Assembly: GCA_013423325.1 (NCBI GenBank)
Contig: BLJB01000053.1
Span: 1-48,842 of the forward strand
Direction: 5' to 3'
DNA from: Usnea hakonensis
Taxonomy: Eukaryota; Ascomycota; Lecanoromycetes; Lecanorales; Parmeliaceae
Length of the DNA stretch: 48,842 nucleotides
How positions within the stretch are numbered: position 1 is the stretch's first letter; each line of letters opens with the position of its first letter. Shown piece by piece: positions 11,720 to 22,773 of the stretch. The notes under the pieces were generated by a model. It searched no databases, was not told the origin of the DNA, and worked only from the letters and a program-made list of their open reading frames with translations. The translations under genes were made by a program, and so were the position numbers.

Positions 11720-12540
11720 GCGGCAGAAACGGATACTACTAAATATCAGCCTAGGGAAAATATATACTATAAGATCTCCCACCTTGTATAATTGCTCTCA
11801 CGATATCTTATAGGTTGCGGCAAGAAACTCTTTGATCCCCGTACCGTTCTTCTAGTCTTCTAGACGCTGAAGCTGGATTGACTTTAGTCTTACTAGACTG
11901 GTGTCGGCTTCTATAAGCTCTAGTATTATGTATCCCACGCTTCGAATATCCTCTTTTTCTATCGACTCCGTTAATCGTCGTTCCTCCAGAATACAGTCGC
12001 CTATATTGGCTACAGGTTCGTCAGTCGCGTCGTTATAAGACCGGTTCTGAAAAGCGTACCTAATTTAATATGGCCGTCTCGATTCAGAAGTATAGTATTG
12101 CAGTCGAGTTCCCTATAGTAATAAGAGAGTCCCTGATATATGAAAGTCAAACTACACAGTACCTGATTACTCCGTCAATTTCCGCAGGTCCGTCTTTTCT
12201 GATATAACTTACCTCTCTATAGACGGCCGCAATTTTATGCTCGTTCTATCGTAGCTTAGGAATGCTGTTAATTAACCTCAGAGAGATATCCATCTGCTCG
12301 TAGACTATATACGTTTTACTATCTTTGTTAAAAACCTCGATCAGATCGACTACGTTACTATATATACTTGGAACCTTAATAACGTTATTTCGAGACTTGA
12401 CTTTACTACGCTTGATGGCTATAATCGAGCAATCTTGCGTATTACTACTACAGATAACGGTAGGTCCGGCCTGATCCAGTTTTAAAAATTCATAATAGGT
12501 AACACGTCGTTCCTCGTTCAGCTGGTATTTGGTTCTTTTG
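11720..12540 (-). pseudogene. protein kinase-like gene, RIP-inactivated
   Basis: On the minus strand a kinase outline can be followed. A beta-3-like strand (DCSIIAIKRSKVKS, with the AIK lysine) lies near 12430. Hinge text (KTYIVYEQMDISLRLI) lies near 12310. A catalytic-loop remnant (LDCNTILLNRDGHIKLG) lies near 12080. A distal part (EKEDIRSVGYIILELIEADT, then KNGTGIKEFLAATY) lies near 11850-11960. The HRD and DFG signatures appear replaced by ELDCN and IKLG, as in some divergent fungal kinase-like proteins, so it may have been a pseudokinase before RIP. Stops and a probable intron interrupt it. Confidence 0.62.
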
Positions 12541-12917
12541 ACTGGTTTCGCGACCGGGTCTCTCCCGGCGAAAGACAGACTGCTGGGGTTGGCTAGAATT
12601 GGACGCTTTAGTGGGATCCTAGCAGGCTTCGATAACGTCTTCTTCGTATTCTCTTTCCGGGTAGAATTTAGTAGGATGTCGTTAATTAGACTACCTCTAA
12701 GTTGAGTAGTACGTCTCTCTATAGTTAGACGATCTAATTATCCTGAGGGTAGGCGTGTGTAGGCAGATATATTATATTTGGAAATTGCGGTTAGCGGAGC
12801 TCAAATTCCAAAACTGGATCACTTCCTCTAGCTTCTACTATAAGTTGGGGACCTCTTTATATTATTAGCGTCCTATCGTATATGCGAGTACCTAGATACC
12901 GGTTTCTTCGACTAAAC

Positions 12918-13583
12918 ATGACTAAAATCTACTACCTACCGCAAAAGACGTTTGTCGATCGTACCCGTAACTATATTCACCGAGATATAGAATAATTTCC
13001 GTCATTAGATCAGGACTCCGCTATACGGATTGCTAGATGTAAAGCCGCTTCGGAACAGCTTAAGGGAAAGCTCTATACGGCTTTTAAAGGAAGTAGCCCG
13101 AGATCGCAAGGTACTACCGAGCGTCGTGTTACCTTTTAGACACCTCTCCCTAGAGGAGAACTGTCCGGGTTCTATCCTGCCCTTCGTTAACGCGAGCGTC
13201 CGCGTTTAGGCCGACCTCAAGATATGACTACGTTGGATTACTAAATATTAATTTACGGTAGTATGACGTCTACTATCGAGTGCCTCCCTTACCGTCTCCG
13301 TATATCTAAGGTTCAACGGGTATCAAGTCCTTAGTAGCGGATTAAAGAACTCGTTAGAGACGTTGGGCATCTGAATTAAGAGATATCTTACTATAAGGAT
13401 ACTAGGAAAATTTTTATCAAGCTGTTCGACGCGGTTAAGATATCTAACGAGGTACTATAAGCAGCGGTGTCCGAAGTAGATCGAGAGTTGGCCATTTCCG
13501 AATAACGATACGTTAGGTACTGGGTTCCTTACTACGATAATCGAGTAATTAAGGAAAACGTCTTCTAGTTCTTATTTTAATAA
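12918..13583 (+). pseudogene. unrecognised protein, single frame riddled with RIP stops
   Basis: From ATG 12918 one plus-strand frame reads about 220 codons without frameshift: MTKIYYLPQKTFVDRTRNYI, then IARCKAASEQLKGKLYTAFK, MTSTIECLPYRLRISKVQRV and YKDTRKIFIKLFDAVKISNE. It has roughly ten TAG/TAA codons at probable Trp/Gln positions. The lack of indels beside many nonsense changes is what RIP predicts. I cannot name the family. From 13584 to 14080 I see no further interpretable frame. Confidence 0.45.
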
Positions 13584-14083
13584 TCGCCGGACAAATATAG
13601 CTCGATCGGATACTTATATATAGTCTATATATTGATATCTGTGTTCCGCTAATGGAAAGTCTTCTAACTGGCGCTATCTTATCTCTATTGTAGTAGACTA
13701 TTTATTGCTTTTCTACTCCTATAAGGTTCGTCTGCTTGACTCGCCCCTAGCTTATAACGTCGTTCGAAGGTTGCGGGATGGCCGTAGCTACTTCGCTCTA
13801 TAGAATATTTCCTTTGTTCTCTACGCGATTGCGTAAGGGTAGTACATGAACGATGTAGCGAGAGCGAGAAACTCTATAGCAGCTGAGTAGGCTACCTATA
13901 TACGCTTCGTAGATAGCTCTATCTGAGCATCAGCCTTTGTCCAACGTCTCCTACCTCCCATCCGAGGTGTAGAGTATCTCGGGAAGGAGGCCCGTAGCAA
14001 CGATTAGAGCGCTAAATACGCTAGTAGGGGTCAAAGAATAAAAAGCGGTAGACCAGGCGGATTACTCCAAGTATAAGAGCGCG

Positions 14084-14320
14084 CTAGACACGACGGAGGG
14101 GGTAAATTCTAAGAGACGCTAGACACGACGACCGGGGTCAAAGTCTAAAGAACGCTAGACGCGACCGGGGGGCGAAGAGCGCTAGACACGACTGCTGGGG
14201 GGTTAAAGTTTAAAGATCGCTAGACACGACGAGTGGGGGCGCCAAAGAGCACTAGACACGAGGCAAATTTAGGAACGCTAGACACGATGGCAGAGTCTAA
14301 AGGGCCCTAGACACGACGAC
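14084..14320 (+). repeat. minisatellite with CTAGACACGAC core
   Basis: Eight copies of a CTAGACACGAC-type core start at about 14084, 14119, 14155, 14182, 14220, 14252, 14278 and 14307, giving spacings of 26-38 bases. The bases between cores vary but tend to be a G-rich run followed by AAAG/TAAAG. One isolated core occurs at about 19628. Core variants are CTAGACGCGAC, CTAGACACGAG and CTAGACACGAT. Confidence 0.85.
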
Positions 14321-14710
14321 AGGGAGGTTAGAGTAAAGGGCGCCAGGCAATAACGGCCAGGAAAGTAAAGATAGCCCGTCATCTCCGAGATAGGGTTCAA
14401 AATCGACAGGTATCAGAAGTAACAATATACGGAAGATGATTATTATACTTCTGGTCGGGAACTACTCTAGTCTTCCGTCTCCCGGTGCGAGCTATCTATA
14501 TAGTATCTATCCGAACGTTCACTTCGATAGTCCTCTAAATAGGACCTCGGTTCGGTAGATAAGTATAGGGCATGTTTGTGCCATGTCGCTTCATAGCCTG
14601 AGCTTCGGGTAGTGTATCAAGTTCAATACGCTCTCTAGTGGACCGAGACCGTCAATATCCTTTCCCGCGCCTGGTTAGTTCGAAGCTGGCTACCAGCGGC
14701 TGAAGTGTGG

Positions 14711-14792
14711 GTATCCCATGGATTGGTGGGGCGTAAAAATTAGGGGTCCAGCCAAGACTTTTACGCCCCAGTCACCAATCCGTGGGATACAG
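14711..14792. repeat. ~82-bp imperfect palindrome
   Basis: The left arm begins GTATCCCATGGATTGGTG and continues into GGGCGTAAAA. The right arm is its near-complement (TTTTACGCCCC, then CACCAATCCGTGGGATAC). Arms of about 28-32 bases flank roughly 20 bases. The arms differ by one substitution and a 3-base gap. The arrangement looks like two transposon terminal repeats head to head or a tiny MITE, but I see no clear target duplication. It sits in a less RIP-mutated island. Confidence 0.75.
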
Positions 14793-16320
14793 GCAGCGAC
14801 GATGATAACGTTGATCTCGTTTCTATATGCCGTCAGTGATTTCAAGTGAACAAGCCATAACCGTAAGATAAATCTAACTTATACGGTCTATACCAGCAAG
14901 TCAACAATTGCCCTTATTACTATTAGCTTGTCCACGCCAGAATGGATCTCACGTACTTATAGGTAAGATCGCTGCGGAAGCTTTCGCTCCCAAGCTTAGT
15001 CGTTTTGATAGTAGTATAAGTAGCGTCGCTGCGGCCGATTTAGCGAGATTTCGGAAAAGTTTCTATAGACTTATAATATTCCCAAGCCTAAAATGGCGCC
15101 TAATCCCATCTTCCTTTTCCTACTCACTTGGAGATCCTTGATAATTGCAATAGGCAAAAGGGCCAGGAGTAGATCTACTACGGTAAAGTAATCTGTACTT
15201 CTTAGTAGTATTTATTCTAGGCGTTAGAATTAATTTACTGGAAGCACTTAGTGCGAAAATTGTTAAAATACTAGGAGAGAAATATCTCGTATGCAATGCT
15301 GCTGAGGGCGTCTATAGAGCTCTTATGGGTACGTATTGGGTGACTGTAAGTAAGATGTCGACCGTGGTATACAGGAATACGCTATAGATAACGAACTAAA
15401 GTAAGCGTCGTTTCTAAAGGCCGGCGACTCCGAGGATTCGTAAGATGAGGAACGCTACGGACACCTTCCCGGTAGCAATCGCTATAGTGTAAAAAGGCTA
15501 TAAGATCCAGTTGATCTTGATGAGGAGAGCCTGGCGAGCTGTAGATAGATAATATATATGTCTGCAACCTCCTTTGCTCGCGTAGATCGTCTAGATAACG
15601 GTACACGTGAGAAGGAGAAACTGATCTTTCAGTCTGTACCAACTACTTACCATCAGAGGTACCACTCACTAGAGTTACTACAATCTAACCCCACGTGGCG
15701 GACGATCAATGCCCTCGTAAACAGGCGAAGCACTATAACAATCAACGAAATAGAGAACTCAATCCAGGCGAGCGCAAAAATACCTGGTGCTTTGTTCTGA
15801 TCACCGCCCGTTGGAGCTTGTGCCATCTTTGAGGTACTTGAATTAATCAGTATAAGCGTAGATAGAGATTTATGCCCACTCTACCTTGATTGTAAAGTCT
15901 GTTCCCTAGTCCCTGATCTCCTTGAGACAGTGTGGTATCTAATCCCCATAATCGGTGTACTTCCGCAGACGGACGCTAGATCGAAAATGGTCCGATTAAA
16001 ACCTCGTTCCCTGGTCGCGCAATACTACGTTCCAGATTAGTGCTAACAGCCTAATGGCTATTCTAGTTCTTCACCCTTAATGTGTTGTTTCAGGGTGGAT
16101 CGATACGAGAGTAAGCTAAGACTACCAAGGTACTGGAGCTACGGGTACGACTTGGGACTGTATCGACTAGCGATAGTAGATGGAGGAAGACAAGGGCTCA
16201 GAGCGCGACGTTTGGTTCACGTAGTAAAGTGGAAATGGAGAAGTTCTGAACAATGAAGCCTGCTATGAAAACTCCCTTAGAAGGGCCCTAGCCAGCTGGT
16301 CGCCCCAAAAGTTGACGCTA
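14793..16320. other. no supported gene
   Basis: Short open frames occur (77 codons from 14908 and 80 codons from ATG 15558), but neither carries a recognisable motif and both sit in heavily mutated sequence. I find no continuous frame of the kind seen in the neighbouring pseudogenes. Confidence 0.4.
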
Positions 16321-16326
16321 GCCTAT

Positions 16327-17893
16327 TTAAGTAGTAGCCGCCGCTTCGGCCTTAGCCTTCCTGAAAGTATTTACTATCTGCGCTCTTTTATTATCGTTTA
16401 TACTTTCCTTTAGTCTATATATATTATAATAATCCGCAAGCCAATTATTCCTATTGAATGACGACGCGCTGGAAGCCTATACGACCTTCGGAGCGCCGAT
16501 ACTAACTTCTACCGGGGCCGTAGAAGTCGTCGATATCGAACTAGCCACCTCCGACTGAGCGCTCTTCTCCTGGCTCTCTGGTGCGTTTACCGATTTTGAG
16601 GAATTTGAGGACGAGTCACCTTGCGGCTCTAAGACTTCTTCTACCTTTATAAAAGGGGCTGGTGATATAGTCTTATCTCTCCCCTTTGAATCATTTTGAT
16701 ACTATCTGTTAAAGGCCTCCTCGTACTACTTGGCTCGCGCCTAGATCATCTTGTCTGCGATACCTTTCTTTCTTATTGGATAAACGCGTTGTACTGTTCC
16801 ACGCTTCTCCCAAGATCTCGGAGTTGGATCATCGCCTTCTATGTTCTTCTATTGTATTAATACCTGAGTCTCAGTATACCTCCGACCTTTCGTATGGTGT
16901 GCGGGATTAATTGCTCGTAGTGGATCTTTCTCGTCTTAAACTCTAATAGCGACAGCGATGATGCCGGCGATATTCTAATAATTATAGGCCTAGTCCCTAT
17001 CCCGATTAATCTTTTTTTCGCCGATCCTATATCCTGGCGCGGTGATTTCGGGAAGATGCTTATCGAAGGCCTTAGAAGCGGTCTTAATCCTGAACTTTGG
17101 GTGGCTCTTGGGCCCGTATCTATTGATGACCTCTTTCCTACGACTATGGGTTGCAGGTTTCTATGCGACTACTTGGTACCCCTCGGTCGGACTTCCTGTT
17201 AGTTGCTTGTACTCTGTAACTGTTATTATAGGCATTTTAGCTTCTTCGTTATCGGTTGAAGGTGGACTCGGATAGACTATATTGCTATCGTTATTTATAT
17301 TGTTATCGCCGCTACCTCCCTGATCGAGATTATTGCGAGTAGGATTATTTTCCCCTTTATTAGTAGTATCTTGGGCTTGCGTCGCAGAAGATACCTTCCC
17401 TACTTGGGGAGTTAGAGATTGCGGCGAATCGCTATCTATTTCTATTGGTATCGTGGAATCGAGTCTTTTCTCCTCCGCCTCTAGAGTGTCTTCTTCCTTT
17501 TGAATATCGCCGATTTCCTAACTGATAGCCTCGATTTCATTTTTTTTGTTAGGGTTGTTCTGTACCTCTACTCGAAGTGCCTCGAGCGCTTTCTTCTTAC
17601 TGCCGTTATCCCTTCTCTTATTTTGTATATCTGTCTTCTGTTGCTTTAGGGGCTTGGAGATCCCCCCTGTAGAAGGTATGACGTCCGAATGTATAGCGAT
17701 TTTACGATTGTTAAAGGTACGGATGACCGACTTGTTCTCTTCGCCTAAAAACTGGGCTCATTTTATATTGCCGATGGATAGGTGTACCTGTTTTGGTATA
17801 GTCCAGATATGGATATTCACTATATTTCCGTCTGTATTACTTTTAGCCTCGCCCAGAAAAGGTTTTTTTCCTTTCTCGAGGGGCCGTTTGTAG
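16327..17893 (-). pseudogene. large unrecognised protein, RIP-inactivated
   Basis: A long minus-strand reading runs from about 17893 to 16327 with few disruptions apart from TAG/TAA at probable Trp/Gln sites. It begins with GEAKSNTDGNIVNIHIWTIP. A Lys/Glu-rich and Ser/Thr/Asn-rich disordered middle follows (KPLKQQKTDIQNKRRDNGSK; NPTRNNLDQGGSGDNNINND). Then comes a conserved-looking part (FRIKTASKAFDKHLPEITAP; RYTETQVLIQ; GIADKMI) and a C-terminal NRNNWLADYYNIYRLKESIN. About 520 codons are traceable. The acidic and basic low-complexity middle suggests a nuclear or scaffold protein, but I do not recognise it. The open frame on the plus strand at 17546-17893 is a shadow of it. Confidence 0.5.
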
Positions 17894-18365
17894 ATTCATC
17901 AAGTATGACATAGAATATTGCATTGAAATCGAAGCGTCGACGTATCCCCTTAGTCCTAGAGTCCATCTACACCCATTATTTTGAGCAAGTGTTGATGATA
18001 TTCAAGTTTGTATCAAACCCAGGCTATCTATAAGGAGCGCTATTATTGTATTTTCCCCGAGGTAGCAATATAGCTCGCAGAGTTTAGGCTGATAGTAGCT
18101 TTATAGCTGTATATTGCGCGCCATACGCACTTATACGTATACTTATATATGCTACGCTATTAATAAGCGCTAACCCTATCTACTCGAATGACCCCATCTC
18201 TCCTTTTCGTTGAAGCGGATTTGGACGTTCAGTACTAAAAGGTGTATACTACGATAAAGGCGGCACTGAGTATGGAGACCGCGCGGGGGAACCCGTATGT
18301 AAGTTTTTAGCCTTTAATCGTTAGTCTCTACTATTAGCCACAAGCTCTACCTAGCCAGAGATGGA
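17894..18365. other. RIP-mutated, nothing interpretable
   Basis: TpA-rich sequence with no continuous frame or recognisable motif in either direction. Confidence 0.45.
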
Positions 18366-18624
18366 CAGAAATAAACGATATCAATTCTACTTGGCGAGTC
18401 GGCAATTACTCCTCTGTCCGCCATCCTACGTTTCACGCTATAGCTACGCCCATGATCCACGGCTCCTTGTCGCCCGTCTCTCCGACTGGCACTAGTAGAG
18501 CGCCGGGAAATCTTTATAATTTTACAAGCTTGGGATCACACGGAAAGCAAGGCGCTTCCCGCTCCGCCGTAGTGATTATGACTCTGGTTTTGGGAGCAGC
18601 GTCGGTCGTCTCATTATGGTAGTA
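18366..18624 (+). pseudogene. fragment of a probable single-pass membrane protein
   Basis: One plus-strand frame of about 85 codons reads INSTWRVGNYSSVRHPTFHA, then GSLSPVSPTGTSRAPGNLYN and a hydrophobic stretch (SAVVIMTLVLGAASVVSLW), and ends in tandem TAG codons. The Ser/Thr/Pro-rich part with NxS/T sites followed by a 19-residue hydrophobic run looks like a juxtamembrane region and transmembrane helix. The start and any domain beyond it are lost. Confidence 0.35.
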
Positions 18625-18794
18625 GTAATAAGATTGGAATAAGTTTATAGTGAGTAGTGCCGCAGGGCGGTAGCTGGCGTTTTCACAGGCTTTACGATAT
18701 AGTATAGGAGATAAAGAATTTTGGTTTTTATAGCAAAGTAGGCCGGCCTAGGAGATAACGGAAATAATAAAGATAGCGCCTCTAATCCTCTATC

Positions 18795-19587
18795 AGTGAA
18801 TCCCACCCCCTTTTAGTTGTATCGGTCCGAAGCCCCGTGAAGTATACTATTCCCGTTTATGCTCTAATGCCTTCTATAACTTATCTCGCTCGACGCGAAG
18901 TAGATCTCGTTCAAGTTTAATATCTACGTAATCAAGCTTCTTCTGCTGCCGCTTCTGATCATTAGGAAGATCGGACTTATCGATAGTTAAGAAGTATAGT
19001 GATTGACCGAGTATTATTATAGTAGAAAGGATGTAGTCTAGTCGCGCGTCCGCTTATTAAACGGATATCCTCTGCTACTCGAGACGGACTTATATACTTT
19101 AATAGTCTTAGATAGCTCCGCCGAGATTAGCTTGTACTTGCTTGAAAGCTTTCTCTAGCTCCCGGTATGTAGTATCCCCTCTACGACGGTGTTCAGCGGT
19201 GGCGTTATACTCTTAGCTAAGGTCGAGGTTTTACTAGCTTAATTTCTCATACTTCTGATTTAGCTAGTACAAGGCCTAGTAAGACATATCACGTTGCGCA
19301 GTGGTCTCTCGGAGCTGCTGCTTAATAGTCTTAGCCTTTGTATAGTAGAGTACGCCGGGGGGGGTAAGGATTTATGATTTTGTAGCTTGATATACGCGGT
19401 TACTAGTCGAGTCATTAGCCGGTACCTCGGGGCGGGTTTCTATCAAATCTACCTTCGACATACGTTGGGTTCTATCGCCTATATCTTTGTGTTTCGACTT
19501 TGAATTATAGTATGGAAGCAGATTATTCCACTTCTCTTAGGTGCCTTTGAGACCTTTAATATATCTATTTGAGATAGTCGTAATCAT
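18795..19587 (-). pseudogene. coiled-coil protein, RIP-inactivated
   Basis: From ATG 19587 one minus-strand frame reads about 260 codons with no frameshift and many TAG/TAA codons. The N-terminus is MITTISNRYIKGLKGT, stop, EKWNNLLPYYNSKSKHKD. A long heptad-like region rich in Gln, Glu, Lys and Leu follows (AKTIKQQLRETTAQRDMSY; TTYRELEKAFKQVQANLG), then a hydrophobic patch (YILSTIIILGQSLYFL), then QKRQQKKLDYVDIKLERDLL. The stops fall where Gln or Trp would complete the heptads. The family is not recognised. Confidence 0.5.
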
Positions 19588-20464
19588 CTACTACTAAGCA
19601 AAGTTCTGACGTGATAGACCTCGAGGGCGCTAGACACGACGGTCCCCTGACTCTTAAAAATCTTTCGTTGCCGCAAATATTAAAATACGTGTAGCTGAAA
19701 CCTTTCGATAGTGCCGCTTCTATTCGGACGGGGAAATTTCGGTATCTAGCATTATTCGACTTGGGCGTAGGCGGGTCGGAGGGTGGGATCTATTGGTATG
19801 TTTCAAGATTATTGAAAGGCTCTAACTATAATGATAATGTACTCGTATATCGATCTAGAAGTTTTCCGAAATCTGGAACGTTGGGGATAATAAATTTCCG
19901 CCGTCCTGAAGCTGACGACTTATCTAAGCGGTTTTTCTTTTGTGTATCGCCCGTATAGTCCGGTAAGCTAGGAGCCCTTCTTGAACTTTTAATAGTAAGA
20001 TCAAGACCTTCTCGCCTAATGCTTATGAAAGAATCTTGCGGTTCGAAGAGCTAAAAGTCATTATTAATAGTACCGGACTAGCTCGAGCGCTCGAGGCCAT
20101 CGCCCGTTCTATCGTTAACGAGCTCCCTACCTATCATGCTTCTAATATTAATATTACTATCACTCACGAAACGAATAGATACTATTGTGCCGAGGTCGAG
20201 GCCGGTACTCTGATCTATTAATAGACTGAAAGGTGAGGAGATAGAAGCTCTGGAGATCGGTTCCTAATGTCTCTCGGAATTGCTTCTATACCCGGAGGCT
20301 TTGGGACCAGTAGTCTGGGACTTTGATTGCTGTCGTGGATTGCGTCTTGATGAACGAACGGTATAGAAATCCGAGGGAGTTTTATAATCCGTAAGTGGGT
20401 AATTCCTTTCCTAGAACTTGATACTTAGTGGATGAACTTATTCTCTACGGGATAGTTCGAACTA

Positions 20465-20675
20465 CTTTATTTTCGTTAGGTGGCTACCCTTGCCGGTCTA
20501 TGGAAGTGTAGGTGAAATACCGCCCTCCTCTGTGGAGTACGATATATAGCTCCGTACTAGTCTTTATTGAGAGCTCGTGGGCTTTCTTAAACAAGCTGCG
20601 GCGTCTTTTATTAAATATAACTGTTTCTCTCCGGCCTGGCTATGATGCCGGTTTCGTGGAGTTCGAAGCTACCAT
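20465..20675 (-). pseudogene. MADS-like gene, left duplicate copy
   Basis: The region equivalent to exon 1 of the MADS-like gene at 41.6 kb; the cognate ATG is at 20675 on the minus strand. Recognisable remnants correspond to KRRRSLFKKA, ELS, TELYI and a GRYFTY strand. Many substitutions, including stop codons, separate it from its intact-looking relative. It keeps the divergent arrangement with the ferric reductase copy beside it. Confidence 0.65.
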
Positions 20676-20912
20676 GGCTTCTCAAGGTCCAAATGTGCTC
20701 CTTCTTCGCGAGCTCCGCGCTGTTTTAAAATGAGTCCAGATATATGAAATACTGGTGAGGGTGAGGCGTTCTAGGATTTCGGTGCGCCATTTCTGGTATA
20801 ATAATATTATCCCTACTAGATATCGTTCTCCGCGGATGAAACCTTACCTCCTCTTGTTTTATCCTTGCCCAAATAATTAACCATCCTTTGAAACCTACCC
20901 TAGCCATAGACG

Positions 20913-22270
20913 TGACTCGAATCTACGTAGTCGTGGCCGGAAGCCTGTTTGCCGTCTTGACCACAATTAACTTCTATATTCATGTATAAATATTATTCCA
21001 GACGTATAGTGTCTGGATTCTGGGGTATATTGTCTATCTATTCTTTCTGCGGCGCTATCATCTACTTGGATCATAGTCCTATAGAGGTTTCGTCCTTCGC
21101 AATATCTACCTTCTTATTAACGTTTTCTGTAGTGCCTACCGAATATATTCGATTATGGAGGCTGGCAAACGTACTAGTATCCTCTCGTTAATCAACCTGA
21201 TACCTTTGTTCTTCGGACCGCACCTCGACTTCTTAGCTAAACTCTTGGGAATCTCTTTAAACAATTTATATACCGTCTATAGATCTACGGCTATTATATC
21301 GGTTTTACTAAGTGCTGCTTACGCGATATTTAGCGTATTCGGCGGGTAGTAGAATATACTCGTATGGCTTCCTCGTCTATATATACTTATTGTAAGTCTT
21401 ATCCTCCCTTTACGTCGAGCAATATTTAGAGGAATTAGAGCGTCTCTTCAATGGGCCTGCTGTTCTTCTCCTTCGCGTAGTATATCCGTTAACCGTCCTA
21501 CGAGCTGTTCTTGCGAGCTTATTAAGCTTACGCGGCCGTCTGTACTTATATAATATAGCGGTATATTACCGATAAACTGGCTTTTCCGGGCTTATATATA
21601 TACGTTTCATTAGGAATCTTTATCGCGGTCGTCCTCTTCGAAATCTTATAGATACTTTATCGGAACTTTACTTTCTATTACGGCTATTCTCGAGCCAAGA
21701 TTAACGTTATCTATGATGCTATTAGGATTAGGATTTAAGTTCGAAGGTCCTAGAATATCTAAGCTGGCCAGTATATTAATATTTGGCTTCCGTGTGTCGG
21801 CTACCGTACTCTACTGGAGAGCCATCCGTTTATAATAGTATCCTGGGCGGTAGATACGTCGAGGAAGCTAAAGTTGACTATAGTCTAGCTACTTATCGAG
21901 CCTCGAGATGGGTTTATATATCGGCTACTTCGCTACGCCAGGAGGTCCTTAGAGGCGACAAAGTATCTCGTGCTCTATAGCGGACCGTACGGATTACCTA
22001 TGTCTATAAAAGAGTATGGAACCGTACTCCTAATAGCGACTGGATTCGGAATCGCTACGATACTACCTCACCTGAAAGAGCTCCTGGAGGGATATGAGAG
22101 ATGCGAGGTCGTGATACGGAGAATCTATGTAGTGTGGTAGCTTAAGGGAGAAGGTCTGCGAGTTAACCGGCAGGAAGACGAATATTAACGGAGTCTTTAG
22201 GTAATAAACTTGCCGTAAAGGATCTGATCGATATCGCGCTTGCTACTAACGAGTTTAAATAGGTATATAT
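20913..22270 (+). pseudogene. ferric reductase-like gene, left duplicate copy, RIP-inactivated
   Basis: Colinear with the ferric reductase-like gene at 41822-43267. The cognate ATG reads ATA (IDVTRIYVVVAGSLFAVLTT). Intact stretches include MEAGKRTSILSLINLIPLFF and GPHLDFLAKLLGISLNNLY; one heme-helix His position is changed to Tyr or lost. Further on, the FAD-binding HPF and the NAD-domain GPYGLP-like and IATGFGIATILPHLKEL stretches can be read between stops. It ends with the duplication. Confidence 0.75.
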
Positions 22271-22290
22271 TTCCTAGATATTTGTTTATA

Positions 22291-22773
22291 CTGTACTTAG
22301 TTTATTAGATACTGAAGATATTTATTTGGTACGAGCAAAAGATGATTGGGCGTTAATTTGAAGGGGAGTACGGGCGTATCTTTCACCTTGATGGCCACTT
22401 TGATCCGCGTGACATCCTTATGCGTGAAATTCGGGGCGACTATAAGAGGTACTCCGATGGTAAGATGATCGTAGGAACGGGAAGGGAGACTGGTGCCATT
22501 CTCGTCGTAGGTATGGGTTCTATGCCCGTTGAAAGCACTTCTGCTGACTGTAACAGTCTCCACTTAAGCTGGTCTTCGGGACGAGATTCGAACGCTGGTG
22601 CAGGCCCATGTGGACTATAACGTTCGGTTTTTGGAATTGGAGTATTAGCCTTGACGTTGAACATGTTTATGTAGTTAGATAATGGCAGGACCTAAGTCGA
22701 TATTTGAAGGTAGATATTCAAAGACTTGCATCTCGAGTAATTTCTAGGTCCGTGATTCTGCTACGGAAGGAAA
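22291..22773. other. transition out of the RIP tract, no gene seen
   Basis: Composition returns to normal here. An 88-codon minus-strand frame (22297-22563) has no recognisable features. A GTTCGAATC-like sequence near 22590 recalls a tRNA T-arm, but no cloverleaf can be built. Confidence 0.4.

Larger units (their letters stand above)
19861..22270 (+). repeat. left (RIP-mutated) copy of a 2.3-kb segmental duplication
   Basis: This stretch aligns colinearly and in direct orientation with about 40975-43200. Anchors include AAATCTGGAA-CGTTGGGGAT (19870) against AAATCTGGAATCTTGGGGAT (40984), GTTCGAAGAGCT (20041 against 41162), GCACCTCGACTTCTTAGCT (21220 against 42137) and GAGTATGGAACCGT (22012 against 42930). 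The left copy has undergone far more change, and its reading frames are destroyed; the right copy is nearly free of TpA conversion. Confidence 0.85.
4651..22290. other. RIP-mutated tract (graveyard of ancient genes)
   Basis: From about 4650 to 22290 the sequence is dominated by TA-containing words (TATA, CTATAG, TAGTA), with few CA or TG dinucleotides and many retained CG. That is the pattern expected from CpA-to-TpA RIP. Frames that still read as known families carry stops mainly at former Trp (TGG to TAG) and Gln (CAA/CAG to TAA/TAG) codons. Less altered islands occur at about 7790-8480 and 14560-14830. From 4651 to 6317 I see no family I can name. RIP acts on duplicated DNA in the sexual cycle of many Pezizomycotina, so these genes were probably once present in more than one copy. 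Confidence 0.8.

Noticed and set aside
14084..14320. CRISPR-like array
   Set aside because: Cores are only about 11 bases and vary, spacers are short and G-rich, and the window is eukaryotic.
17546..17893. 115-codon hydrophobic plus-strand frame
   Set aside because: Antisense shadow of the long minus-strand pseudogene; the minus frame gives coherent protein-like text.
4651..22290. LTR retrotransposon or DNA transposon as the main content of the RIP tract
   Set aside because: I found no reverse transcriptase, integrase or transposase motif; the readable remnants are cellular gene families.
22565..22620. tRNA-like sequence with GTTCGAATC
   Set aside because: No matching T-stem or acceptor stem could be formed.
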